In this document: piece after piece, positions 31,008 to 40,329 of the stretch
Layout: each line of letters opens with the position of its first letter
Numbering within the stretch: position 1 is the stretch's first letter
DNA from: Azospirillum sp051124815
GTDB taxonomy: Bacteria; Pseudomonadota; Alphaproteobacteria; Azospirillales; Azospirillaceae
Length of the DNA: 64,000 bases
NCBI RefSeq assembly: GCF_051124815.1
Contig: NZ_CP118485.1
Coordinates: 1,364,001-1,428,000, forward strand
Reading direction: 5' to 3'
Position numbers and translations under genes: made by a program
The notes under the pieces: generated by a model
What the model was told of the DNA's origin: nothing
What the model saw: the letters and a program-made list of their open reading frames with translations, nothing else
Database searches by the model: none

Positions 31008-31049
31008 AAGAAAAAGGGACCACCGGACGGCCGGCGGTCCCTTTTTCTT
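31008..31049. terminator. Bidirectional rho-independent terminator
   Basis: A perfect 14-bp stem, aagaaaaagggacc (31008-31021) and ggtccctttttctt (31036-31049), has A- and T-runs at the outer ends. It therefore works as an intrinsic terminator for the GlsB-like gene (plus) and for the convergent PhyR-like gene (minus). Confidence 0.85.
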
Positions 31050-31079
31050 GCGTCTTTTTTCCGCGCCGGATCGACGTCG

Positions 31080-31880
31080 TTACGCCAGCGCCACCGGCTG
31101 CGGCATGAAGATGGCGCGGGAGACGGCGGCCTGGATGCCGGCATTGGTGAAGGGCTTGCGGACGATCTGCCCCAGATGGCGGGCGTCGCGGGCCAGGATG
31201 TCGTCGTCGAAGGCGGTGACGAAGATGGTGCGCAGATCGCGGACGCGCTTCAGCCTCCTCGCGATCTCGATCCCGCTGCCGCCGTCGGCCAGCCGGACAT
31301 CCAGCAGGGCCAGCGTCGGCTTCTCCGCCTTCATCAGGGCCAGCGCCTCCGGTTCGTTGCCGGCGGTCCCGCAGACGACATGCCCCATCTCGGCGACCAG
31401 CGCCCCCAGTTCCATCGCCAGGAGGGCGTTGTCCTCCACCACCATCACCCGCTGGACCATGGCGCCGCGCACCCGCGCACGGGCAGTCTTCAGCCTCTCG
31501 ATCGCCTCACCCGGCCGCAGTTGCAGCACCTTCGCCGCCTGCGGCAGGCCGAGCCCTTCCAGCGCGGTCAGCAGATACAGGCGGCGGTCGGCCTCCGGCA
31601 GTTCGGCCAGGGCGCGTTCGATGGGGTGCGGCGAGGGAAGCGGCCGGCCGGCCGGACCGAAATCCTCCGAACGGTCGAACAACAGGTTCAGCAGCGCATA
31701 CATCGGCAGCAACGCCCCGTCGCCGCCACGATCCAGACCGAAGCGCGACGGCGCCATCATGGCCGCCTCGACACAGCGGGTCACCAGCGCATCGCCACGG
31801 TCGGTCGTGCCGGTCAGCGCCCGCGCATAGCGGCGCAGCACCGGAACCACTTCGAACAATTCGCATTCGTAAACGAGCAT
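31080..31880 (-). CDS. PhyR-like response regulator (sigma-like domain plus receiver)
   Basis: A 266-residue protein. The N-terminal half (1-135) is a sigma-factor-like module (ERALAELPEADRRLYLLTAL, then LGLPQAAKVLQL as a degenerate sigma4 helix-turn-helix). The C-terminal half (about 140-262) is a receiver domain with acidic ED in VVEDNAL, phospho-Asp in LALLDVRL, Thr in FVTAF and Lys in VRKPF. This is the PhyR architecture, where phosphorylation frees the sigma-like part to sequester the anti-sigma factor NepR. No nepR or ecfG gene is adjacent, so this may be an extra PhyR paralogue. The ATG at 31880 gives the usual PhyR length. Confidence 0.85.
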   Translation of the reverse strand: MLVYECELFEVVPVLRRYARALTGTTDRGDALVTRCVEAAMMAPSRFGLDRGGDGALLPMYALLNLLFDRSEDFGPAGRPLPSPHPIERALAELPEADRRLYLLTALEGLGLPQAAKVLQLRPGEAIERLKTARARVRGAMVQRVMVVEDNALLAMELGALVAEMGHVVCGTAGNEPEALALMKAEKPTLALLDVRLADGGSGIEIARRLKRVRDLRTIFVTAFDDDILARDARHLGQIVRKPFTNAGIQAAVSRAIFMPQPVALA

Positions 31881-32168
31881 ACCCGTGACTCCGCTCCCCA
31901 CCGGGAGTTGCCGCACTGGAATCGCGCCTCTCGATCCGTTCACCGGAGAAACGCGCCGGCCCTGTCGACTGGCATCAGCACAGGCCCGGTTTTGGAGATC
32001 GTCGCCTGGAGATCTTTGCTGGAGTTCATCCTTCGTTTCATTCGGATCGTATCATGGACAGCGCGTCGGTCGAATGGGAAATGGGGGTGCCGGCCGCCAA
32101 TGCACGATCAGGCACTTGCGGTCGGGGTCGGCCGATCGACGGTAGGAAACCGGCAGAGCGGATAACGC

Positions 32169-32726
32169 TTACTTGGCGTTCTCGCGAAGCTGTCGGCTGC
32201 GCCATTGCCAGGGCTTTTCCACCTGCCCGGCCCACAGCCCCATGCGCTTGCTCTGGGCATAGGCTTCGCCCTTCTGATAGGCCGGCGACAGGCTGGCATA
32301 TTGAAAGGCCCAACCGCGCGACACCATCGCCGCCCCCAGATCGACGCCGCGCACGCGGCATTCGCCCTTCTTCTCGCCGGTGCGGTCCTGTTCGGTGACG
32401 GTGCAGGTCACCTCCTCGCCCTTCACCATGTTGGCGAGCACGGCGGTGGCGACCTTGAAGCAGTCCAGTTCGTGACCGTAGCGGTTCCTGCATTTCTGCC
32501 CCGGATCCGGGGCGTCGATGCCCATCAGCCGGACGGCCGTGCCGTTGATGGTCAGCAGGTCGCCCTCCACCGCCATGGCGGTGCCCTTGATGGTCTGGTC
32601 CGGCGTGTTGGCAATGGGGCCGCGCCCCTTGGCCGCCTGATTCGTCTGCGCCGCGGCCGGTCCCGCCAGGACGAGCGAAACCGCCAGCAGCAGCCCAACG
32701 ACCGGCATTCTTCCCGGCATCCGCAT
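32169..32726 (-). CDS. Secreted thermonuclease-like (SNase) protein
   Basis: A 185-residue exported protein. The ATG at 32726, 4 bases after the upstream gene's stop, is the likely start. A signal peptide (VVGLLLAVSLVLAGPAAAQ) leads to an SNase-like OB-fold: GTAMAVEGDLLTINGTAVRLMGIDAPDPGQKC, with the Arg-Leu-x-Gly-Ile-Asp-Ala-Pro motif, and VTCTVTEQDRTGE. In staphylococcal nuclease the catalytic Arg35, Glu43 and Arg87 are needed; here Arg is present in VRLMGID, but the EC/E region is replaced by QKCRN, so activity is uncertain. The family is common in rhizobia and Azospirillum. Confidence 0.82.
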   Translation of the reverse strand: MRMPGRMPVVGLLLAVSLVLAGPAAAQTNQAAKGRGPIANTPDQTIKGTAMAVEGDLLTINGTAVRLMGIDAPDPGQKCRNRYGHELDCFKVATAVLANMVKGEEVTCTVTEQDRTGEKKGECRVRGVDLGAAMVSRGWAFQYASLSPAYQKGEAYAQSKRMGLWAGQVEKPWQWRSRQLRENAK

Positions 32727-32730
32727 CGCC

Positions 32731-33480
32731 TTAGAACAGGCTCGGCTGGTCATCGTCGGACTTGCTGCCCTTCACCTTGGCCGGAGCCGTCTCCTGCGGC
32801 GGATCGAGGCAGGAACAGTCGTCGTTGCGCACGCTGTTCACCTTCGGCCCCACCGGCACCACGTCCAGCCACTCCTCCGGCGCCGAACGGATCAGCCCCT
32901 CCAGCACCGGCAACGGGGTCGCCGGATCCAGCCATGTGTCCCAATCGGCGGGGTCGAGCACCACCGGCATGCGGTCGTGCAGGAAGGACAGCGTCGCGTT
33001 GGTCGCCGTCGTCACCACCGTGGCGGTTTCCAGCGGCGGGTCGAGCGGCGGCGCGCCCTTCGGCCCGCGCCAGCGCTCCCACAATCCGGCCAGCGCGAAC
33101 AGGCCGCGGTCGCGGCGGCGGATGACATGGCCCTGCTTGCGCGGCTTCGCCCCCTCCCCCACGCTGGTCCATTCATAGAATCCGTCCAGCGGGACCAGAC
33201 AGCGGCGCTTGCGGAAGGCATCGCGGAAGGCCGGCTTGTCGGCCACCGATTCGCCGCGCGCATTGATCATCCGCCCACCGATGGACGGATCGTCGGCCCA
33301 GGGCGGCACCAGCCCCCAACGGACCATCGCCAGATGGCGGCCGTCCTCCTCGCGACGGATGACGGGGATGTCCTGCGTCGGGGCGATATTCCACCGCGGC
33401 ATCAGGTTCGGCCGTTCGGGCACGCCGAAGAGGCGCTGGACCTCGCTGACCGGGGTGGTGAGAAGCATGCGTCCACACAT
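32731..33480 (-). CDS. SOS response-associated peptidase (SRAP, YedK/HMCES family)
   Basis: A 249-residue SRAP protein that crosslinks to abasic sites in single-stranded DNA and shields them. After Met removal Cys2 (MCGR) forms the thiazolidine link. Other conserved residues are visible: Asn in WNIAPTQ, Arg in VRWGLVPPWA, INARGES, Glu in DGFYEW, and His in LHDRMPVVL. The length is slightly above E. coli YedK (222), with an acidic C-terminal tail. It may form an operon with the nuclease downstream. It is a DNA-damage tolerance function. Confidence 0.94.
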   Translation of the reverse strand: MCGRMLLTTPVSEVQRLFGVPERPNLMPRWNIAPTQDIPVIRREEDGRHLAMVRWGLVPPWADDPSIGGRMINARGESVADKPAFRDAFRKRRCLVPLDGFYEWTSVGEGAKPRKQGHVIRRRDRGLFALAGLWERWRGPKGAPPLDPPLETATVVTTATNATLSFLHDRMPVVLDPADWDTWLDPATPLPVLEGLIRSAPEEWLDVVPVGPKVNSVRNDDCSCLDPPQETAPAKVKGSKSDDDQPSLF

Positions 33481-33874
33481 GCCCCGAATATGGCCCTCGG
33501 AGGCCCGTCGCGCCAGCCGTTTGCCCCTGTTCTTACGCTATGGCGTTCACACACCTCAGCGTCATGTAAAGCATTGAAAAAAATGTTTATCGGCCGTCAT
33601 TCCCGCGAAGGCGGGAATCCAGCCTTTGCAAGCACTTGCGCTGGAAAAGCTGGATCCCCGCCTTCGCGGGGATGACGGAAAGTTCTATTATTTCCAGTTA
33701 GTTAGCACTTATTGAAAATGTGTGAATGCCATGGCGTCCTTGCGGGCTTAGCCGACAATCCTTGCAGCGGACAACCGTCACCCATGTCGCCCGTCGGGGT
33801 TTCCCTGACGCTTAAGCCGGCCTATCTTCGCGGGGCACAACAATCGCATCGAACCGGAAGGCGGGAGTTCACCC
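33481..33874. other. 394-base intergenic region with inverted-repeat element
   Basis: Between the divergent SRAP and molybdenum hydroxylase genes. It holds the two promoters, an AT-richer patch (33570-33590, gcattgaaaaaaatg) and the inverted-repeat element at 33594-33678. I see no convincing ORF and no recognisable operator. Confidence 0.7.
33594..33678. repeat. Inverted-repeat element of the 'gtcattcccgcgaaggcggg' type
   Basis: Arms at 33594-33622 and 33650-33678 are 29-base inverted copies with two mismatches, each itself containing the palindrome cccgcgaaggcggg, separated by 27 bases. This short sequence class (tcattcccgcgaaggcggga) is widely dispersed in proteobacterial intergenic regions and resembles REP pairs or minimal MITEs mobilised by RAYT-type transposases. 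Confidence 0.8.
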
Positions 33875-36211
33875 ATGAAGTTCGGCATCGGACAGGCGGT
33901 TCCGCGCACCGAAGACGCCCGGCTGCTGACCGGCGGCGGCCGCTACACCGACGACGTGTCCCTCCCCGGACAGGCCTATGCGGCCTTCGTCCGCTCGCCC
34001 CACGCCTTCGCCGCCGTCGGCGCCATCGACACGTCCGACGCGCTGGCCCAGCCCGGCGTGCTGGCGGTCTACACCATCGCCGATCTCGACGCCGAGAATG
34101 TCGGCATGATTCCCTGTCAGGCGGTGCTGAAGCAGCGCGACGGGTCGAACTATGTCCGTACGCCGCGCCCGGCGCTGGTTCGCGGCTTCGCCCGCCATGT
34201 CGGCGATCCGGTCGCCATGGTGGTGGCCGAAACGCTGGAGGCGGCGCGCGAGGCCGCCGAACTGGTGATGGTCGATTACGAGGACCGCGAGCCCGTCACC
34301 GGCACGCTGGAGGCGCTGGAGCCCGGCCGCCCGCTGGTGTGGGACGGGGCGCCGAACAACCTCTGCTTCGACTGGGACACTGGCGACGAGGCGGCGGTGG
34401 AGGCCGCGCTCTCCGGCGCCCATCGTGTCGTCGAGCTGGAACTGGTCAACAACCGCGTCGTCGCCAACCCGATGGAAGGCCGCGCCTGCGTCGCCGGCGT
34501 CGAATCGGGTGCCGACGGCGGCCCCGGCCGTCTGCTGATCTACGTCACCAGCCAGGGCGTCCACGGCCTGCAGAAGCAGTTCGCAAAGATCCTGAACGAG
34601 CCCGACTCCCGCATTCGCGTGCTGACCACCGATGTCGGCGGCGGCTTCGGCATGAAGCTGTTCAACTACCCGGAATATGTCGCCTGCCTGTTCGCCGCCC
34701 GCCGGCTGAACCGCGCGGTGAAATGGGCCGCCGACCGGATCGAGGGCTTCATCAGCGACGACCACGGCCGCGACCATGTCAGCAAGGCGCGCCTCGCGCT
34801 CGACGCCGACGGCCATTTCCTGGGGCTGCGGGTCGATACCGTTGCCAACCTCGGCGCCTATCTGTCCAACTACGGCCCCTTCATCCCGACCGATGCCGGA
34901 TCGGCGATGCTCGTCGGCTCTTATAAGACGCCAGCGGTCTATGTGCGGGTGAAGGGCGTCTTCACCAACACCCAGCCTGTGGACGCCTATCGCGGTGCCG
35001 GCCGGCCGGAAGCCGCCTATCTGCTGGAACGGCTGATCGACCATGCCGGCCGCGTCACCGGCCTCGGCCCGGCGGAGATCCGGCGGCGCAACTTCATCCC
35101 GCCGACCGCCATGCCCTATGCCACGCCGATGGGGCAGGTCTATGACACCGGCGAGTTCGTCCAGAATCTGGAGGACGGCCTGATCCTCGCCGACATGGCC
35201 GGTCTGCCCGCCCGCAAGGCCGAAGCCAAGGCCCGCGGCAAGCTGCGCGGCGCCGGCCTGTCCACCTACATCGAAGCCTGTTCGGGCGGCGGGCCGGAGC
35301 AGGCGACCGTCCAGGTCAACGGCGACGGCAAGGTGGTGCTGATGATCGGCACCCAGACCAACGGCCAGGGCCACGAGACCGCCTACAAGCAGATCCTCGC
35401 CGACCGGCTTGGCGTTCCGCCGGAGGATGTGGAGGTGGTGCAGGGCGACACCGACCGTGTCAGCTGGGGCTCCGGCACCGGCGGCTCGCGCTCCGTCCCG
35501 GTCGGCGGTTCGGCGCTGGCGGAGGGTGCGGCCAAGGTGGTGAAGGCCGCGACCAGTGTCGCCGCCGACCTGTTGGAAACCGCCGAGGTGGACGTTGAGT
35601 TTGCCGACGGCCGCTTCACCATCGTCGGCACCGACCGCTCGGTGTCGCTGAAGGAGGTGGCAGCCAAGGCGGCGGCGGGCGGCACCGGCGGCATCGCCTT
35701 CTCGGAGATGGCGCGCTGGACCCCGCCGGCCAGCACCTTCCCCAACGGCTGCCACATCGCGGAGGTGGAGATCGACCCCGCCACCGGCATCGTCGAGGTG
35801 CTGCGCTACAGCGTCGTCGATGATTTCGGCACGGTCATCAACCCGATGCTGGTGATCGGCCAGATCCATGGCGGCGTGGCGCAGGGGCTGGGTCAGGCGC
35901 TGCAGGAGCGAGTGGTGTTCGACCCCGACAGCGGACAGCTGCTGTCCGGCTCCTTCATGGACTACCAGATGCCGCGCGCGGTCGACATGCCGCCGATCGA
36001 GGTGAAGCTGAACAGCGTGCCCAGCACCACCAACATGCTGGGCATGAAGGGCGCCGGCGAGGCCGGGGCCATCGGCGCGCCGCCGGCCATCATCAATGCG
36101 GTGGTCGATGCGCTGTCCGACCTCGGCATCACCCACATCGACATGCCGGCGACGCCGGAATCGGTGTGGACGGCAATCCGTAAGGCCGAAACCCGAATGG
36201 CAGCGGAATAG
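33875..36211 (+). CDS. Xanthine dehydrogenase-family molybdopterin-binding subunit (CoxL-like), orphan
   Basis: A 778-residue molybdenum hydroxylase large subunit. The family N-terminus is IGQAVPRTEDARLLTGGGRY. Cofactor-binding regions include DVGGGFGMKLFNYPEYV, AYRGAGRPEAAYLLERLID (an Arg-Gly-Ala-Gly-Arg-Pro loop) and GQGHETAYKQILADRLG. The catalytic Glu is in GAGEAGAIGAPPAI near the C-terminus. No CoxM (FAD) or CoxS (2Fe-2S) gene is adjacent, so the electron-transfer partners must be encoded elsewhere. The CO-dehydrogenase active-site loop (VAYRCSFR) is not seen, so it is an aldehyde- or heterocycle-type hydroxylase rather than CODH. Confidence 0.92.
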   Translation: MKFGIGQAVPRTEDARLLTGGGRYTDDVSLPGQAYAAFVRSPHAFAAVGAIDTSDALAQPGVLAVYTIADLDAENVGMIPCQAVLKQRDGSNYVRTPRPALVRGFARHVGDPVAMVVAETLEAAREAAELVMVDYEDREPVTGTLEALEPGRPLVWDGAPNNLCFDWDTGDEAAVEAALSGAHRVVELELVNNRVVANPMEGRACVAGVESGADGGPGRLLIYVTSQGVHGLQKQFAKILNEPDSRIRVLTTDVGGGFGMKLFNYPEYVACLFAARRLNRAVKWAADRIEGFISDDHGRDHVSKARLALDADGHFLGLRVDTVANLGAYLSNYGPFIPTDAGSAMLVGSYKTPAVYVRVKGVFTNTQPVDAYRGAGRPEAAYLLERLIDHAGRVTGLGPAEIRRRNFIPPTAMPYATPMGQVYDTGEFVQNLEDGLILADMAGLPARKAEAKARGKLRGAGLSTYIEACSGGGPEQATVQVNGDGKVVLMIGTQTNGQGHETAYKQILADRLGVPPEDVEVVQGDTDRVSWGSGTGGSRSVPVGGSALAEGAAKVVKAATSVAADLLETAEVDVEFADGRFTIVGTDRSVSLKEVAAKAAAGGTGGIAFSEMARWTPPASTFPNGCHIAEVEIDPATGIVEVLRYSVVDDFGTVINPMLVIGQIHGGVAQGLGQALQERVVFDPDSGQLLSGSFMDYQMPRAVDMPPIEVKLNSVPSTTNMLGMKGAGEAGAIGAPPAIINAVVDALSDLGITHIDMPATPESVWTAIRKAETRMAAE

Positions 36212-36229
36212 GGGAAAGTCCTAGTCGGA

Positions 36230-36251
36230 AGGTGTGGCAATTGCCACACCT
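36230..36251. promoter_or_regulatory. 22-bp perfect palindrome upstream of EAL gene
   Basis: An uninterrupted palindrome centred on ggtgtggcaattgccacacc (36231-36250), extended by one matched base on each side. With no loop it cannot be an efficient RNA hairpin and looks like a dimeric regulator's operator. It lies 18 bases after the molybdenum hydroxylase stop and 71 bases before the EAL gene start. Confidence 0.65.
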
Positions 36252-36322
36252 CCGTCGGATGAAATCCATGGCATTGTTCCTTACCTAAAGGTGGAAGCTC
36301 TCGATCCGACAGAGGTAAGGCA

Positions 36323-37084
36323 ATGGCGTTCGGTGACGGTGGGTGCGGCGGTCAATGTACGGACCGTCTCGATCTGGATTTCACGATGGCGTTCCAGCCC
36401 ATCGTCGATGTCGCCAACGGCGGCGTCTGGGCGCATGAGGCGCTGGTGCGCGGCACCGAGGGCCAGGGGGCCGGCTGGGTGCTGGGCCAGGTGACCGACG
36501 CCACCCGCTACGCCTTCGACCAGTCCTGCCGAATCAAGGCCATCGAGCTGGCCTCCTCCCTGCCGATGAACGGCGCCCGCCTGTCGATCAACTTCCTGCC
36601 CAACGCCGTCTACAAGGCGGAGGCCTGCATCAGGGCGACGCTCGCCGCCGCCCGGCGCACCGGCTTCCCCACCGACCGCATCATCTTCGAAGTGACGGAG
36701 AACGAGCGGGTGGTGGACCACGACCACCTGAAAAGCATCTTCAACGAATACAAGCGCCAGGGCTTCCTGACCGCCATCGACGATTTCGGCTCCGGCTATT
36801 CCGGCCTGAACCTGCTGGCCGAATTCCAGCCCGACATCATCAAGCTGGACATGGAGCTGACCCGCAACATCGACAGCGAGCGGGCCCGGCGCAGCATCGT
36901 CAAGGCGATCCTCGCGGTGTGCGAGGACCTCGCCATCACCCCCATCGCCGAGGGCATCGAGACCGCCGACGAGGCCAAGACCCTGCGCGACCTGGGCGTG
37001 AATCTGATGCAGGGCTACCTGTTCGCCAAGCCGGCGTTCCAGTCGGTGGTGACCGCCCCGGAAATGGCGGGACTGGCAGCCTAG
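36323..37084 (+). CDS. EAL-domain cyclic-di-GMP phosphodiesterase
   Basis: A 253-residue stand-alone EAL protein. Key residues are all present: Glu in HEALVRG (EAL motif), Asn in SINFLP, Glu in IFEVTENE, the two Asp of AIDDFGSGYSGLNLL (loop 6), Lys in IKLDMELT, Glu in AEGIET and Gln in MQGYLFAKP. It should hydrolyse c-di-GMP to pGpG and favour motility over biofilm. There is no sensor domain, so control is likely transcriptional, possibly through the upstream palindrome. Its stop codon overlaps that of the convergent GNAT gene. Confidence 0.93.
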   Translation: MAFGDGGCGGQCTDRLDLDFTMAFQPIVDVANGGVWAHEALVRGTEGQGAGWVLGQVTDATRYAFDQSCRIKAIELASSLPMNGARLSINFLPNAVYKAEACIRATLAAARRTGFPTDRIIFEVTENERVVDHDHLKSIFNEYKRQGFLTAIDDFGSGYSGLNLLAEFQPDIIKLDMELTRNIDSERARRSIVKAILAVCEDLAITPIAEGIETADEAKTLRDLGVNLMQGYLFAKPAFQSVVTAPEMAGLAA

Positions 37085-37635
37085 CGTCGAACCGGCGCGG
37101 TCATGTAGCTCATCCCGCCGCCATAGCTCGCCAGCTTGGCCGCCAGCGCCGGCCCGCCACCTTCGTACGGTGCGAAGCCGACGCGGTCCCAATAGCTCCG
37201 CGCCCCCGGCGTCGAGGTCAGCGCAAGCCACCGCCACCCCTCCCGCGCCGCCAGCCCAAGGGCATAGCCCAGCACCGCCGCCCCCAGCCCGGTGCCGCGC
37301 GCCTCCGGCAGCAGGGCGATGTCGTGCAGATAGAGGCAGTCCGCATCCGCCGGCAGCCCGCCCAGCGGCGTGTCGAGCGGCGGCGGCACCCCCAGCCTGC
37401 CCGGATGCATGACGCCGTAGCCGATGGCCTCGCCGCGGCATTCCGCCACACGGCAGCCGGCGGGATAGAGCGCCAGCCTCTCCTCGAACACGCCGCGTTC
37501 CTCCGGATAGTCCGGATGAACGATGTCCGCGATGGCCAGGATCCGGTCCAGATCGGCCGCGGTCATAGCACGCCATAGGGCCGATGCGCCGTGGCCGTCC
37601 GGCCGCCCGATGTCCGACAATTCCCCGGCCGTCAT
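37081..37635 (-). CDS. GNAT-family N-acetyltransferase
   Basis: About 184 residues from the ATG at 37635 (GGAGAAGG ribosome site); a shorter start at 37566 is possible. The GNAT acetyl-CoA loop appears as DIALLPEARGTGLGAAVLGYAL (motif A, R-G-x-G-L-G), and motif B continues with WLALTSTPGARSYWDRVGF. Substrate specificity cannot be inferred. Its stop codon uses the palindromic ctag also used by the EAL gene's stop. Confidence 0.88.
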   Translation of the reverse strand: MTAGELSDIGRPDGHGASALWRAMTAADLDRILAIADIVHPDYPEERGVFEERLALYPAGCRVAECRGEAIGYGVMHPGRLGVPPPLDTPLGGLPADADCLYLHDIALLPEARGTGLGAAVLGYALGLAAREGWRWLALTSTPGARSYWDRVGFAPYEGGGPALAAKLASYGGGMSYMTAPVRR

Positions 37636-37725
37636 CCGCCTTCTCCGTTCCACACCCGTTCAAGAGCTTCCGGCCCGCCTTCGGGCAGGATATGCTGACT
37701 CTTCATACCATAGGGAGATTACCCC

Positions 37726-38498
<773 letters not shown>

Positions 38499-38502
<4 letters not shown>

Positions 38503-39332
38503 CCTCTTCCCTGTCGTGCCTGGGTGAGGCGGCGACCGCGGTGCTGACCACCGCGGCGCCGCTGGAGAAAGTGCGCCTGACCCGCCTGCATGCCGCCGCC
38601 TGGCGCGACGGCCTGCTGTCGCCCGCCGTGCCGGCCCCGCCGCCCGACCGCCCGTCCCGTCCCGACCGGCCGGAGCTGAAGCTGCCGCGCGACATGCCCA
38701 AGCGCGGGCGCGGCGGCAGCGCGCAGAACCGCATCGCCCTGCTACACGCGCTGGCCCATATCGAGCTGAACGCCATCGACCTCGCCTGGGACATCGTCGC
38801 CCGATTCGCGCCCTTCGGCCTGCCGAAGGGCTTCACCGACGACTGGATCCAGGTGGCCGACGACGAGGCGCGGCATTTCCAGATGCTGGAGACCCGGTTG
38901 AACGAATTGGGCTCCTCCTACGGCGACCTGCCGGCCCATGACGGGCTGTGGCAGGCGGCGACGGAGACCGCCCACGACCTCGCCGCCCGTCTGGCTGTGG
39001 TGCCGATGGTGCTGGAGGCGCGCGGCCTGGACGTCACGCCAGAGACCGTGCGCCGCCTGCGCGACTTCGGCGATTCAGAGAGCGCCGACCTGCTCCAGAC
39101 CATCCATGACGAGGAAATCAGCCACGTCGCCGCCGGCCGGCGCTGGTTCGTCCATCTCTGCGCCGAGCGCGGAGCGGAACCGGTCGCCCTCTGGCAGGAA
39201 CTGGTCGGCCGTCATTTCCGCGGCGGATTGAAGCGCCCTTTCAATGTCGGCAGCCGGAAACTCGCCGGCTTCGGCCCGGAATATTACGAGCCGATCACTC
39301 CCGAAATTGACCGCAAGCCGGAAACCCGGTAA
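38499..39332 (+). CDS. Ferritin-like DUF455 family protein
   Basis: A 277-residue protein. The start is fixed by the ATGA overlap with cysQ. The ferritin-like four-helix core is shown by iron-ligand-like motifs: HALAHIELNAIDLAWD (H-x-x-E), VADDEARHFQMLETRL (E-x-x-H) and QTIHDEEISHVAAGRRWF (E-x-x-H). These two pairs are consistent with a di-iron site. Family members (DUF455) have unknown roles; MiaE-like tRNA hydroxylation is a structural analogy only. The C-terminal GRHFRGGLKRPFNVGSR is conserved in the family. thrB follows 13 bases later. Confidence 0.87.
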
Positions 39333-39345
39333 GGCGCTGGACATC

Positions 39346-40329
39346 ATGGCCGTATACACCGAAGTCACCGACGAGGATCTCAGCACCTTCGCCGCCCAGT
39401 ACGATCTGGGCGTGGTGCTGTCGTGCAAGGGCATCGCGGAGGGGGTGGAGAATTCCAACTTCCTGCTGGTGACCGAACGCGGACCCTACATCCTGACGCT
39501 CTATGAAAAGCGCACGCGGAAGGAGGATCTGCCCTTCTTCCTCGGCCTGATGGAGCATCTGGCGGAGAAGGGCATCGCCTGCCCGCTTCCGGTGGCGGGA
39601 CGCGACGGCGTGGCGCTGCGCGAGCTGTGCGGCCGTCCGGCGGTGATCGTCACCTTCCTGGCCGGTATGTGGCCGCGCCGGATCACGCCGCAGCATTGCG
39701 CCCAGCTGGGCGAGGCCTTGGCCCGCCTGCATCTGGCGGTCGGCGATTTCCGCATGGAACGGCCGAACGCGCTGGCCCTGCCCGGCTGGAAGGACCTGTT
39801 CGCGAAGTCCGCCGAACGCGCCGACGAGGTTGCCCCCGGCCTGCGTTCGACGCTGGAGACCGAACTGGCGGCGCTGGAGACCAACTGGCCGGTCGGCTTG
39901 CCGGCCGGCGTTATCCATGCCGACCTGTTCCCGGACAACGTCTTTTTCCGTGGCGACAGCCTGTCCGGCCTGATCGACTTCTATTTCGCCTGCAACGACT
40001 TCTTCGTCTACGACGTGGCGATCTGCATCAACGCGTGGTGCTTCGAGATCGACGGATCGTTCAATGCCACCAAGGCGCGGCTGCTGCTGTCCAACTACCG
40101 CAAGGTCCGTCCTCTGTCGCGCGCGGAGCTGGACGCCCTGCCCTGGCTCTGCCGCGGCAGCGCCATGCGCTTCCTGCTGACCCGCCTCTATGACTGGCTG
40201 AACCACCCGCCGGGCGCCTTCGTGCGCCCGAAGGACCCGCTGGAATATCTGCGCAAGCTGCGTTTCCACCAGTCGGTCCGCGGCCTGGGCGACTATTTCC
40301 TCGACGATTCCGACGCAGGCGGGCAATGA
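39346..40329 (+). CDS. thrB: Homoserine kinase (ThrB type II, aminoglycoside-phosphotransferase fold)
   Basis: A 327-residue kinase phosphorylating homoserine in threonine synthesis. It has the APH/choline-kinase fold, not the GHMP fold. N-terminal AVYTEVTDEDLSTFAAQYD and GIAEGVENSNFLLVTERG are typical. The catalytic loop is VIHADLFPDNVFF (H-x-D-x4-N) and the metal-binding Asp is in SGLIDFYFACNDF. The ATG at 39346 is chosen by homology, since the longer reading overlaps the previous gene. Its stop overlaps the rnhA start (ATGA). thrB-rnhA is a conserved alphaproteobacterial pair. Confidence 0.95.
   Translation: MAVYTEVTDEDLSTFAAQYDLGVVLSCKGIAEGVENSNFLLVTERGPYILTLYEKRTRKEDLPFFLGLMEHLAEKGIACPLPVAGRDGVALRELCGRPAVIVTFLAGMWPRRITPQHCAQLGEALARLHLAVGDFRMERPNALALPGWKDLFAKSAERADEVAPGLRSTLETELAALETNWPVGLPAGVIHADLFPDNVFFRGDSLSGLIDFYFACNDFFVYDVAICINAWCFEIDGSFNATKARLLLSNYRKVRPLSRAELDALPWLCRGSAMRFLLTRLYDWLNHPPGAFVRPKDPLEYLRKLRFHQSVRGLGDYFLDDSDAGGQ

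Noticed and set aside
33869..36136. A 755-codon minus-strand frame opposite the molybdenum hydroxylase.
   Set aside because: It is antisense to a gene with intact active-site motifs; a shadow frame.
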